DNA from: Oscillospiraceae bacterium
Lineage (GTDB): Bacteria > Bacillota > Clostridia > Oscillospirales > Ruminococcaceae
NCBI GenBank assembly: GCA_017438745.1
Contig: JAFRUS010000056.1
Coordinates: forward strand, 1 to 40,218
Direction: 5' to 3'
DNA length: 40,218 nt
Shown here: piece by piece, positions 1 to 7,843 of the stretch
Layout: every line of letters begins with the position of its first letter
Position numbering within the stretch: position 1 is the stretch's first letter
Notes under the pieces: model-generated
What the model was told of the DNA's origin: nothing
Databases searched by the model: none
Seen by the model: only the letters and a program-made list of their open reading frames with translations
Position numbers and translations under genes: made by a program

Positions 1-1
1 A

Positions 2-2620
2 ATCACTCTTAAGGTAAAGGAAGGTACTGCTGACAGTAACTTCGCACTTGCATTTGACGCAAAGGGCGACGGCGGCGCAATGGCTAACCGTGTTGTAACA
101 AAGGACGGAGACAGAGTTCCTGAGGTTCTCAATCCTACATACAAGGGTGCTCTCATCCAGGTAGGCGAAGGCGGCACACAGCCTACAGTAGTTCCTACAT
201 CATCTCCTACAGTTAAGCCTACAAGCACACCAACATCTACAACACCGCAGGGTGACGTTATAACTATCGAACTTGGCGAAGTTGAAGGCAAGGCAGGCGA
301 AAAGGTAAAGGTTCCTGTATACGCTAAGAACGTTGGCGAAGGCTTCTCAGCACTCCAGTTCGACTACGACATCACAGGTGATCTCAGAATCGGCAGAGGT
401 ATCAAGGCCGACTTCGGCTGCTCATGGACGATCGGTACAGAAGCTAAGTCAGCACAGTTCCTTGAAGCAGACGGCATGAACATCGAAAAGGATGGTATGA
501 TCGGTAAGCTCGAAATTGAACTCCCTGCAAATGCGAGCGGAACATACGAGATCAAGATCTCAAATATCGAAGGTTCAAAGGTAGACAGTGCAACAGGCAA
601 GCAGGTTAAACTTGACGACAGCCAGTTCAGGGCAGTTGCAGGCAAGATCACAGTTGAAGAAGGTACAGTATCACCTTCACCGACAGTTACACCAACAGTA
701 ACACCTACACTTCCGTCAACACAGACACCTGCGGCAGAAGCTATCGAGCTCGAGATCGGCACAGTTGAAGGCAAGCCGGGCGAAAAGGTTAAGGTTCCTG
801 TATACGCAAAGAACGTTGGCGAAGGCTTCTCAGCACTCCAGTTCGACTACGATATCACAGGCGATCTCAGGATCGGCAGAGGTATCAAGGGCGACTTCGG
901 CTGCCAGTGGACAGTGGGCGGAACTGAAAAATCAGTACAGTTCCTTGAAGCAGACGGCATGAACATCACAAAGGACGGCTGCATCGGTAAGCTCGAAATT
1001 GAACTTCCTGCAGATGCAAGCGGCACATACGATATCAAGATCTCTAACTTCGAAGGATCAAGATTCGATGAAGCAGCAGGCAAGCAGGTTAAGCTTGACA
1101 ACAGCCAGTTCAAGGCAGTTGCAGGCAAGATCACAGTTGAAGGCGGCACAGTATCACCGCAGCCTACTAAGCCAACAGATGAGCCTACAGCGATCACAAC
1201 ATCAACACCTGGCCAGACATACAACGAACAGCCGGTAACAAAGACTGAAATTGCAGGTGCTCTTGACGGTCCTACAGTTGATGCAGGCACATACAAGGTT
1301 AAGGCCGGTGAAACATTCAAGGTTAAGCTCAAGGCTACAAACAATAAGGACGGCTTCAACGCTCTCAACTCATGGCTCGATGTTGATACAGACGTATTCG
1401 AGATCGTAGGCATGGAAGGCGGCGACATCGATGATCCTGAAAATGATGACAGCCTCGCATTCTCAAATGTAACTCTCAACCAGTTCCATAAGGATAATGC
1501 TCCTGCTAACGTTACAACAATTCTCGCTCTCTACAGCGATACAAACAACTTAACAGGCGATGCAGTCATTGCAACAATAACTCTTAAGGTCAAGGAAGGA
1601 ACAGCAGATAACAACTATGTTCTTACATTCGATGCAAAGGGTGACGGCGGCGCAATGGCCAACCGTGTTGTTACAAAGGACGGCGAAAGAGCTCCTGTAG
1701 TAATCAACCCTACATTCAAGGGTGCGCTCATCCAGGTAGGCGAAGGTGCTGCTCCTACAGCTACACCAACAACTGTTCCTACAGTTAAGCCTACAGTTGA
1801 TCCGACTGTAACACCTACACAGACACCTGTAGCAGGCGATATCCAGATCGAACTCGGTGAGATCGAAGGCAAGCCGGGCGAAAAGGTAAAGGTTCCTGTA
1901 TACGCTAAGAACGTTGGCGAAGGCTTCTCAGCACTCCAGTTTGACTACGATATCACAGACGGTCTCAAGATCGGCAGAGGTATCAAGGGCGACTTCGGCT
2001 GCTCATGGACTATCGGTACAGTTGAAAATTCAGCACAGTTCCTTGAAGCAGACGGCATGAACATCACAAAGGACGGCTGCATCGGTAAACTCGAGATTGA
2101 ACTCCCTGCAGATGCAAGCGGCACATACGAGATCAAGATTTCCAACATCGAAGGATCAAAATATGATGAAGCAGCAGGCAAGCAGGTTAAGCTTGACAAC
2201 AGCCAGTTCGAAGCGACTGCCGGCAAGATCACAGTTGACAGTCCTGCATCACCTAAACCAACAGTTACACCTACAGTTACACCAACACAGAAACCTGTAA
2301 CAGAAGGTCTCAGAGGTGACGTAAACCTTGACGGTAAGGTAACTCAGATCGATGCTACATATATCTTAAGAGAAGTTCTTTCACTCTCAGTTGACAGAAA
2401 GTCATTACTCGAAGACTTTATCAGTGAAGAAGGCAAGAAGAAGTATCCTGACAACTACATCGAAATGTCACACCGCAACGGTGACGTTGATGGTTCTGAC
2501 AACGGCGAAGGATTCCGTCAGACAGATGCTACATTCATCCTCAGAGCACTTCTTGAAGCTGGTATAAAGGGTGAAGATAATATTTCAGATGATCTCTGGG
2601 ACAGCATTATAAAAAAATAA
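2..2620 (+). CDS. Multi-cohesin scaffoldin with C-terminal dockerin (5' end outside window)
   Basis: Extracellular cellulosome scaffold: its cohesins hold dockerin-bearing partners and its own dockerin docks it to another scaffoldin. The open frame runs in from the left edge with no start, so the N-terminus is missing. Modules in order: the tail of a 'type B' cohesin (to about 165), type A cohesins at about 257-665 and 739-1146, a full type B cohesin at about 1228-1746, a third type A cohesin at about 1840-2238, and a dockerin at about 2308-2560. Pro/Thr-rich linkers separate them. Type A modules share GFSALQFDYDI and QFLEADGMNI; type B has GFNAL..WLDVDT. Dockerin repeat 1 is a normal calcium loop (DVNLDGKVTQID). 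Repeat 2 (DVDGSDNGEGFRQTD) has about three extra residues and lies some 40 residues further on. It resembles ScaA/ScaB of R. flavefaciens, but the module mixture stops me giving a symbol. No sortase signal is present. Confidence 0.9.
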   Translation: MTLKVKEGTADSNFALAFDAKGDGGAMANRVVTKDGDRVPEVLNPTYKGALIQVGEGGTQPTVVPTSSPTVKPTSTPTSTTPQGDVITIELGEVEGKAGEKVKVPVYAKNVGEGFSALQFDYDITGDLRIGRGIKADFGCSWTIGTEAKSAQFLEADGMNIEKDGMIGKLEIELPANASGTYEIKISNIEGSKVDSATGKQVKLDDSQFRAVAGKITVEEGTVSPSPTVTPTVTPTLPSTQTPAAEAIELEIGTVEGKPGEKVKVPVYAKNVGEGFSALQFDYDITGDLRIGRGIKGDFGCQWTVGGTEKSVQFLEADGMNITKDGCIGKLEIELPADASGTYDIKISNFEGSRFDEAAGKQVKLDNSQFKAVAGKITVEGGTVSPQPTKPTDEPTAITTSTPGQTYNEQPVTKTEIAGALDGPTVDAGTYKVKAGETFKVKLKATNNKDGFNALNSWLDVDTDVFEIVGMEGGDIDDPENDDSLAFSNVTLNQFHKDNAPANVTTILALYSDTNNLTGDAVIATITLKVKEGTADNNYVLTFDAKGDGGAMANRVVTKDGERAPVVINPTFKGALIQVGEGAAPTATPTTVPTVKPTVDPTVTPTQTPVAGDIQIELGEIEGKPGEKVKVPVYAKNVGEGFSALQFDYDITDGLKIGRGIKGDFGCSWTIGTVENSAQFLEADGMNITKDGCIGKLEIELPADASGTYEIKISNIEGSKYDEAAGKQVKLDNSQFEATAGKITVDSPASPKPTVTPTVTPTQKPVTEGLRGDVNLDGKVTQIDATYILREVLSLSVDRKSLLEDFISEEGKKKYPDNYIEMSHRNGDVDGSDNGEGFRQTDATFILRALLEAGIKGEDNISDDLWDSIIKK

Positions 2621-2710
2621 TCCTTAAAACAAAGGAGAACCTGTGACGTAAGAAACAGACTTTCATGCTGATCGGCGCATCCTTAAATGACAGGAAAATA
2701 CATTTAACTG

Positions 2711-2740
2711 AAACGGCGTACCGGAAATGGCATGCCGTTT
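2711..2740 (+). terminator. Hairpin downstream of the first scaffoldin gene
   Basis: Arms AAACGGC and GCCGTTT pair perfectly, with further pairing inside them (about 12 bp with one mismatch, loop near 2722-2730). Only a weak T-containing stretch follows, so this may be a poor terminator or an mRNA-stabilising 3' hairpin between the two scaffoldin genes. The rest of 2621-2868 shows no credible reading frame. Confidence 0.45.
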
Positions 2741-2868
2741 CTAGCATTTAATGGAACTGCACAAGGCGCGACGGTCAAATATTGCGGTTGAAAGACTACA
2801 AATTGTGGTCAAAACTCACAGGTAAAGTACAACTTCAAAAAAAATTCAAAAAAAAGATTAGAAAATGG

Positions 2869-2898
2869 CTATACATTTATTGTGATATGATGTATAAT
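2869..2898 (+). promoter_or_regulatory. Probable promoter of the second scaffoldin gene
   Basis: A perfect TATAAT lies at 2893-2898. The -35 region (CTATAC at 2869-2874, 18 bp spacer) is poor, but an A-rich tract at 2837-2855 upstream looks like an UP element. It would give a leader of about 90 nt before the TTG start. Confidence 0.5.
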
Positions 2899-2938
2899 AG
2901 ATTTAAGAGTAAATTTTTTTGAGATTTATCCGAACAAA

Positions 2939-2960
2939 GACGGCTGTTAATTCAGCTGTC
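2939..2960 (+). promoter_or_regulatory. Hairpin in the 5' leader of the second scaffoldin gene
   Basis: GACGGCTG and CAGCTGTC pair over 8 bp (one G-U) around the loop TTAATT. The hairpin lies about 17 nt upstream of the GGAGGG ribosome binding site (2978-2983), so it could stabilise the message or affect translation. No ligand or partner is visible. Confidence 0.35.
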
Positions 2961-2991
2961 ATGAAAATTTTAAACATGGAGGGTGTTAAAA

Positions 2992-5892
2992 TTGTCAAGA
3001 AAATTCAGAAGAACAGTTGCAAGCACATTAGCTCTTGCGATGATGGCAGGTACAGTAGGCGTAATGCCGGAATTACAGTTTTCATCAGTAGTACAGGCTG
3101 CTGACGCTGGTGCAACTGTATCAGTTAATTTAACAGATGCGTCCAAGACTACTTTCAAGCCTGGTGACACATTCAGTGTTACATGTGATGTAACTGACAA
3201 CGCTGATGGTTTTTCAGCACTTAATGCATATGTTACATACAACAAGAAGGCACTTAGCCTTGAAAAGTGGGAATACGCAACAACAGATGAAGATGATCAA
3301 ATTCACCAGAACATCAACGATCCTACAAAGTCAAACACAAAGTATCAGAACCCTGATGAGAATCTTTCAACACTCGTTCAGCTCTACGTTGACCAGAGTG
3401 CTGTAAACCTCACGGGTGACCAGAAGTTATCAAAGTTAACATTCAAGGTACTTGACGGTGCTTCAGGCGATTACAAGATTGAAATCGGCGGCGACCCTGT
3501 TCTCCAGAACGGCAAGAAGGTTGCTGACCAGAACAGAATAGTTGAAGCAAACGGTGAAAAGACTCCTCTTGAACTTGCTCCTAACTATAAGTCTCTTACT
3601 ATCAAGGTAGGTTCAGAAGCTGCTTCTCCAGCTCCTACAGCTACTGCAACAGCAGCAGTTACAGAAGCTACAGCAAAGACAACAGAAGCAGCTCCTACTG
3701 CAACACCAGCAGTTACAGAAGCTACTGCAACACCGGCAGTAACAGAAGCTAAGCCAACAACTGCTCCTTCTATCCCGGCAGATGCTATTGTTCTCGAAGT
3801 AGGTGAAATTTCAGGCAAGGCCGGCGAAAAGGTTAAGATCCCTGTAACAGCCAAGAACGTAGGCGACGGTTTCTCAGCACTCCAGTTCGACTATGACATC
3901 GAAGGCGACATGAAGATCGGCAGAGGCCTCAAGGGCGACTTCGGCTGCTCATGGACTATCGGTAAAGAAGAAAAGTCTGCACAGTTCCTTGAAAATGAAG
4001 GTATGAACATCACTGGCGACGGCGTTATCGGAAGACTCGAAATCGAGATTCCTGAAAAAACAAAGGACGGCGTTTATGCAATTAAGATCAGCAACATTGA
4101 AGGTTCTATGGTAAACAAGGAAACAGGCAAGCAGGTCAAGATCGATTCTGAAAAGTTTGCTTCAGTTGCAGGTAAGATCATCGTTGGCGATGTTCCTACA
4201 GTAGAACCTACAGTATCAGCTACAGCAGCTGTAACAGAACCTACAACTATCCCAACAGAAGTTACACCTACAAAGGCTCCTGCACTCAAGGAACAGGAAG
4301 TTTCAAAGTCAGAGATTGAAGGCGGTCTCAAGGGACCTAAGGTTGACGCTGGTGTATACAAGGTTGAAAAGGCCGGCGACACAGTAGTAATCAAGATCAA
4401 GGTTACAGACAACAACGACGGCGGTTTCAACGCTCTCAATGCATGGCTCGACGTTGATACAAACATCTTCGAGATCGACGAAAAGGCATTTGAAGCCGGT
4501 GACGTTGACGATCCTGAAAATGAAGACGGCGTTCCTTACAACAAGACTACAACAAACGTATTCAAGAAGAAGGATGCAGCTGAAAACATTGAGACTATCC
4601 TCGCTCTCTTCAGTGATACAGAAAACCTTGAAGGTGATACTGTTATCGCAACTATTCCTCTTAAGGTTAAGGCAGGCGTTAAGGATGGCTTCTATTCACT
4701 TCCGTTCGATGCTAAGGGCGACGGCGGTGCAATGTCTAACCGTGTAATCACAAAGGACGGCGAAAGAAAGCCTGTAGTTCTCAACCCTACATTCCTCGGT
4801 GCTATCGTACAGGTAGGTGAGGATGAAGAACCTGCAGTAACAACACCGGCTGTAACAAAGGCTGAACCAGCAGAAACAACACCAGCAGAAACAAAGGCTG
4901 AACCAGCTAAGACAACACCGGCAGAGACAAAGGCTGAACCAGCAGAAACAACACCGGCAGAGACAAAGGCTGAACCAGCAGAAACAACACCGGCAGAGAC
5001 AAAGGCTGAACCAGCAGAAACAACACCGGCAGTAACAAAGGCTGACCCTACAGCAGCTCCTACTGCAAAGTCTGATGCGATCCAGATCCAGGTTGGCGAA
5101 GCTTCAGGTAAGCCAGGCGAAAAGATCAAGGTTGAAATTTCAGCTAAGAACATTGGTGCCGGCTTCTCAGCACTCCAGTTCGATTACGAACTCGATGATC
5201 AGTTCAAGGTAAACAGAGGTATCAAGGGCGACTTCGGCTGCTCATGGACAGTAGGTTCAAAGTCTAAGTCACTCCAGTTCCTTGAAGCTGACGGCATGAA
5301 CATTACAGGTGACGGTGTCATCGGTAAGATCGAAATCGAGATCCCTGCAGACGCTAAGGACGGCGAATACACATTCAAGATCTCTAACTTCGAAGGCTCA
5401 CAGGTTGACGCTGCTACAAATACACAGAAGATCCTCAAGGGCGACAGCTTCGAAGGCATTGCTGGTAAGATCATCGTAAACAAGGGTACACCTGCTCCGG
5501 AAACAACACCAGCAGAAACAAAGGCTGAACCGGCAGAAACAACACCGGCAGAAACAAAGGCTGAACCAGCAGAAACAACACCGGCAGAAACAAAGGCTGA
5601 ACCAGCAGAAACAACACCGGCAGTTACAGATGCAAAGGTAACAGAAGTTACAACACCTGCAGTTTCAGTAGAACCAACAGAAGAACCAACAGCTAAGCCA
5701 ACAGGCGAACCAACAGAACCTGTTGTTGGCGACGTTGATGACAACGGCGTTGTAAACACAAGAGACCTCATCGCTCTCAAGAGATATTTACTCTTAGTTG
5801 ACAAGACAGCTCCGGCTAACGGTGATATAAACGGCGACAAGACAATCAACTCTATCGACCTCGTTCACCTCGTAAAGATCCTTCTTAAGTAA
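2992..5892 (+). CDS. Secreted scaffoldin: four cohesins plus dockerin
   Basis: Extracellular scaffold protein of about 966 residues. TTG at 2992 is preferred because GGAGGG (2978-2983) is 8 nt upstream; an in-frame GTG at 2983 would overlap that site. Residues 1-36 form a signal peptide (SRKFRR, hydrophobic core, cleavage near VQA-AD). Modules by base position: an N-terminal divergent cohesin about 3105-3615, type A cohesin about 3787-4190, type B about 4294-4818, type A about 5080-5480, and a dockerin about 5725-5889. Linkers are Thr/Pro/Ala/Glu-rich, two built from a 12-residue repeat. The dockerin has two regular calcium loops (DVDDNGVVNTRD, DINGDKTINSID), unlike that of the upstream gene, so the two proteins probably dock to different cohesins. 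R. flavefaciens ScaA and ScaB are the nearest architectures I know. Its own promoter and a terminator at 5944 suggest separate transcription. Confidence 0.9.
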   Translation: MSRKFRRTVASTLALAMMAGTVGVMPELQFSSVVQAADAGATVSVNLTDASKTTFKPGDTFSVTCDVTDNADGFSALNAYVTYNKKALSLEKWEYATTDEDDQIHQNINDPTKSNTKYQNPDENLSTLVQLYVDQSAVNLTGDQKLSKLTFKVLDGASGDYKIEIGGDPVLQNGKKVADQNRIVEANGEKTPLELAPNYKSLTIKVGSEAASPAPTATATAAVTEATAKTTEAAPTATPAVTEATATPAVTEAKPTTAPSIPADAIVLEVGEISGKAGEKVKIPVTAKNVGDGFSALQFDYDIEGDMKIGRGLKGDFGCSWTIGKEEKSAQFLENEGMNITGDGVIGRLEIEIPEKTKDGVYAIKISNIEGSMVNKETGKQVKIDSEKFASVAGKIIVGDVPTVEPTVSATAAVTEPTTIPTEVTPTKAPALKEQEVSKSEIEGGLKGPKVDAGVYKVEKAGDTVVIKIKVTDNNDGGFNALNAWLDVDTNIFEIDEKAFEAGDVDDPENEDGVPYNKTTTNVFKKKDAAENIETILALFSDTENLEGDTVIATIPLKVKAGVKDGFYSLPFDAKGDGGAMSNRVITKDGERKPVVLNPTFLGAIVQVGEDEEPAVTTPAVTKAEPAETTPAETKAEPAKTTPAETKAEPAETTPAETKAEPAETTPAETKAEPAETTPAVTKADPTAAPTAKSDAIQIQVGEASGKPGEKIKVEISAKNIGAGFSALQFDYELDDQFKVNRGIKGDFGCSWTVGSKSKSLQFLEADGMNITGDGVIGKIEIEIPADAKDGEYTFKISNFEGSQVDAATNTQKILKGDSFEGIAGKIIVNKGTPAPETTPAETKAEPAETTPAETKAEPAETTPAETKAEPAETTPAVTDAKVTEVTTPAVSVEPTEEPTAKPTGEPTEPVVGDVDDNGVVNTRDLIALKRYLLLVDKTAPANGDINGDKTINSIDLVHLVKILLK
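4849..5045 (+). repeat. 36-bp repeat array coding linker units (first array)
   Basis: Five near-identical 36-bp units encode a 12-residue unit of the form TKAEPAETTPAE, joining the type B cohesin to the last type A cohesin. Units differ by only a few bases (for example ccagca/ccggca), so the array is likely to change length by recombination or slippage. Confidence 0.85.
5497..5630 (+). repeat. 36-bp repeat array coding linker units (second array)
   Basis: Three further copies of the 36-bp TKAEPAETTPAE unit lie between the last cohesin and the dockerin. They are almost identical to those of the first array, which implies exchange between the arrays. Confidence 0.85.
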
Positions 5893-5943
5893 TTAAGAAA
5901 GACTTACCGGAAACGTTAAGTTCACGTTTTAATAAAATACATA

Positions 5944-5985
5944 AGACCCCGTCAGTTTCGTTCAGAGGCTGTCGGGGTCTTTTTT
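5944..5985 (+). terminator. Rho-independent terminator after the second scaffoldin gene
   Basis: AGACCCCGTCAG pairs with CTGTCGGGGTCT (12 bp, one T-T mismatch), followed by TTTTT. It is a strong intrinsic terminator about 50 nt after the stop codon. Confidence 0.9.
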
Positions 5986-6056
5986 GTCTCCGAAAACACT
6001 GTGACAACGCAGAGTAATGGAAAGAACGGTGTTTTCCGGATTATTTCAGTGCATAA

Positions 6057-6090
6057 AAAGAAGGACGCAGAATAATTCCTGCGTCCTTTG
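6057..6090 (-). terminator. Terminator of the aro/DUF4364 operon
   Basis: AAGGACGCAG (6061-6070) and CTGCGTCCTT (6079-6088) form a perfect 10-bp stem. Read on the minus strand it is followed by CTTTTTATG, just past the end of the DUF4364 gene. A-rich flanks suggest it may also work on the + strand. Confidence 0.8.
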
Positions 6091-6138
6091 TGTTTTGGTT
6101 TAATAATATCCGTGTGGAAAACTGCAGTCGTGCTGCGG

Positions 6139-6696
6139 TCATTCCTTATCGGGCTCGAGTCGCTTCTGAATCGAGTAACCGATTATGTCGTTGTAGAAAG
6201 ATGAAGGATTGTCGCTGATACGTTCGCCGATCATTTCAGCCTGGTAGCGGCTCTGGGTAAGAAGATTAAGTTCCATGAGCTTTACGTCTCCGTCTGAAAT
6301 GCTGCATTCCAGTCTGCATCCGTTTTCACAGTCGCTGTAGTCAAGCGTCAGACTGGCGTTCTGGAGTTTTCTTGCCTTGTAGCGGAGAGCTTCGAAAATG
6401 ATCCTTTTGCGGAGTGAAAGCTCAACATAGGAAGCGAAGTTCTTTACGAAGAGTTCTCCCTTTTCGCCAAGTGAAAAGCCGGTGTTTCCGTTATCGTCAA
6501 CAACAGAAATGATGGTGTCGTTCTTAAGAAGATCTTCTATTGCTTCGTTGTAGTAAAAATAATTGATGATTCCTGAGTCTACTGCTATGTCGTAAAGCTC
6601 TTCTGAACCTATAACGGTGTCAAGATTGTGCAGAAGGCAGCACAGAAGGATCTTGACGGAGTTTACGTCATCCGGTCTGTATTCAGCTGTATCCAT
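6139..6696 (-). CDS. DUF4364 family protein
   Basis: A protein of 185 residues matching the DUF4364 family of Clostridia as I know it; the molecular function is unknown. The N-terminal part (about residues 10-90: SVKILLCCLLHNLD, then GIINYFYYNEAIEDLL and a glycine turn before an aromatic strand) looks like a winged-helix fold, so a regulatory or adaptor role is possible. The C-terminal half is mixed alpha/beta with SLRKRIIFEALRYKARKLQNA. A GGAGA site precedes the ATG. It is the last gene of the aroB-aroA-aroC operon, 52 nt after aroC, and is followed by a terminator. No DNA target can be inferred. Confidence 0.75.
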   Translation of the reverse strand: MDTAEYRPDDVNSVKILLCCLLHNLDTVIGSEELYDIAVDSGIINYFYYNEAIEDLLKNDTIISVVDDNGNTGFSLGEKGELFVKNFASYVELSLRKRIIFEALRYKARKLQNASLTLDYSDCENGCRLECSISDGDVKLMELNLLTQSRYQAEMIGERISDNPSSFYNDIIGYSIQKRLEPDKE

Positions 6697-6748
6697 CTTA
6701 TCTTCTCCTTTCCGTGTTTTCAGGAAAGCACTGTATCAGTCAGATTCT

Positions 6749-7843
6749 TTATCTGAAATTGGGATAGTCGAGCATGTGGTTGAGAATTGCAATGTTTACA
6801 GCTGCCTCAACACACGGAACTGCTCTTGGTACTATGCACGGATCGTGTCTTCCCTTGATAGTGATCACGTCGTTTGAAAGACTTGTGTAGTTGATTGTTT
6901 TCTGAGGCTGTGAGATCGACGGTGTAGGCTTGATGGCAACTCTGAGTATTACCGGCATTCCTGATGATATACCTCCGAGTATGCCGCCGTGGTTGTTGGT
7001 CTTTGTAAGAACATGGCCGTGGTCGTCAACGTAGAATTCATCGTTGTTCTGGCTGCCGAGAAGTTCAGCTGCCTTGAATCCGATACCGAATTCGATACCC
7101 TTTACAGCCGGAATACCGAAAACGAGACGAGAAATTGTATTTTCAAGTCCGTCGAACATCGGGGAGCCGATGCCTGCAGGAATGTTGACTGCTGCACATT
7201 CGATAACGCCGCCGAGTGAATCGAGTGATTTTCTTGCCTTGTCAACGTCTTCTATCATTTTCTTTCCTGCTTCGTCGTCGATAACAGGAAATTCCTTGCT
7301 TCTTATTTCAAGAATGTCCTCACGGCTTACTCCGGTAAAGCTGAATTCCTTATCCTTGATTCCGTGGATAGCGGAAATATGAGCGCCGGTGTAAATGCCG
7401 CGCCGTTCAAGTATCTGGGCACATACAGCACCGGCAAATACGAGAGGAGCTGTAAGTCTGCCTGAAAAATGTCCGCCTCCGCGTACATCGTTGAAACCCT
7501 GATATCTTCTGGCACCTGTGTAGTCAGCGTGTCCCGGACGTGCAAGTGTCTGAACGTTGCCGTAGTCAGCACTGTGCTGGTCGGTGTTTCTGATAACTGC
7601 ACAGAGCGGAGTGCCTGTTGTTCTGTTGTTGTAAAGTCCGGACATGATCTCCGGTATATCCTTTTCCGCACGCGGTGTGGATGTCTTGTTCTTCTTCGGA
7701 GCTCTGCGTGACATGAAAGCGAGAACGTCTTCCATGCGTATGTATTCTCCCGGAGGAAGATTATCCATAACGACACCTATTCCCGTGCCGTGAGATTCGC
7801 CGAATATTGATATCGAGATACGATCATTCCAAAGTGATGCCAT
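6749..7843 (-). CDS. aroC: Chorismate synthase
   Basis: Converts 5-enolpyruvylshikimate-3-phosphate to chorismate, the last step of the shikimate pathway, using reduced FMN. Length 364 is normal. Signatures: FGESHG (residues 14-19), RPGHADYTGA, the stretch GGGHFSGRLTAPLVFAGAV, and the C-terminal KGRHDPCIVPRAVPC signature. The ATG at 7843 has AGGAGG in front, inside the end of aroA: the genes overlap by 20 nt, so translation is probably coupled. It lies third in the minus-strand aroB-aroA-aroC-DUF4364 operon. The flavin reductase needed by a monofunctional enzyme is not in the window. Confidence 0.97.
   Translation of the reverse strand: MASLWNDRISISIFGESHGTGIGVVMDNLPPGEYIRMEDVLAFMSRRAPKKNKTSTPRAEKDIPEIMSGLYNNRTTGTPLCAVIRNTDQHSADYGNVQTLARPGHADYTGARRYQGFNDVRGGGHFSGRLTAPLVFAGAVCAQILERRGIYTGAHISAIHGIKDKEFSFTGVSREDILEIRSKEFPVIDDEAGKKMIEDVDKARKSLDSLGGVIECAAVNIPAGIGSPMFDGLENTISRLVFGIPAVKGIEFGIGFKAAELLGSQNNDEFYVDDHGHVLTKTNNHGGILGGISSGMPVILRVAIKPTPSISQPQKTINYTSLSNDVITIKGRHDPCIVPRAVPCVEAAVNIAILNHMLDYPNFR

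Noticed and set aside
2641..2652. GTG after AAAGGAG just past the first scaffoldin gene
   Set aside because: The frame closes after two codons (GTG ACG TAA).
4849..5630. Regular repeats resembling a CRISPR array
   Set aside because: The 36-bp units are contiguous without spacers, lie in frame inside a gene and encode a linker peptide.
364..5849. Long open frames on the minus strand opposite the scaffoldin genes
   Set aside because: They mirror the repetitive, codon-biased coding strand (runs of Ala, Gly, Val, Ser), have no ribosome binding sites, and recur at each cohesin copy.
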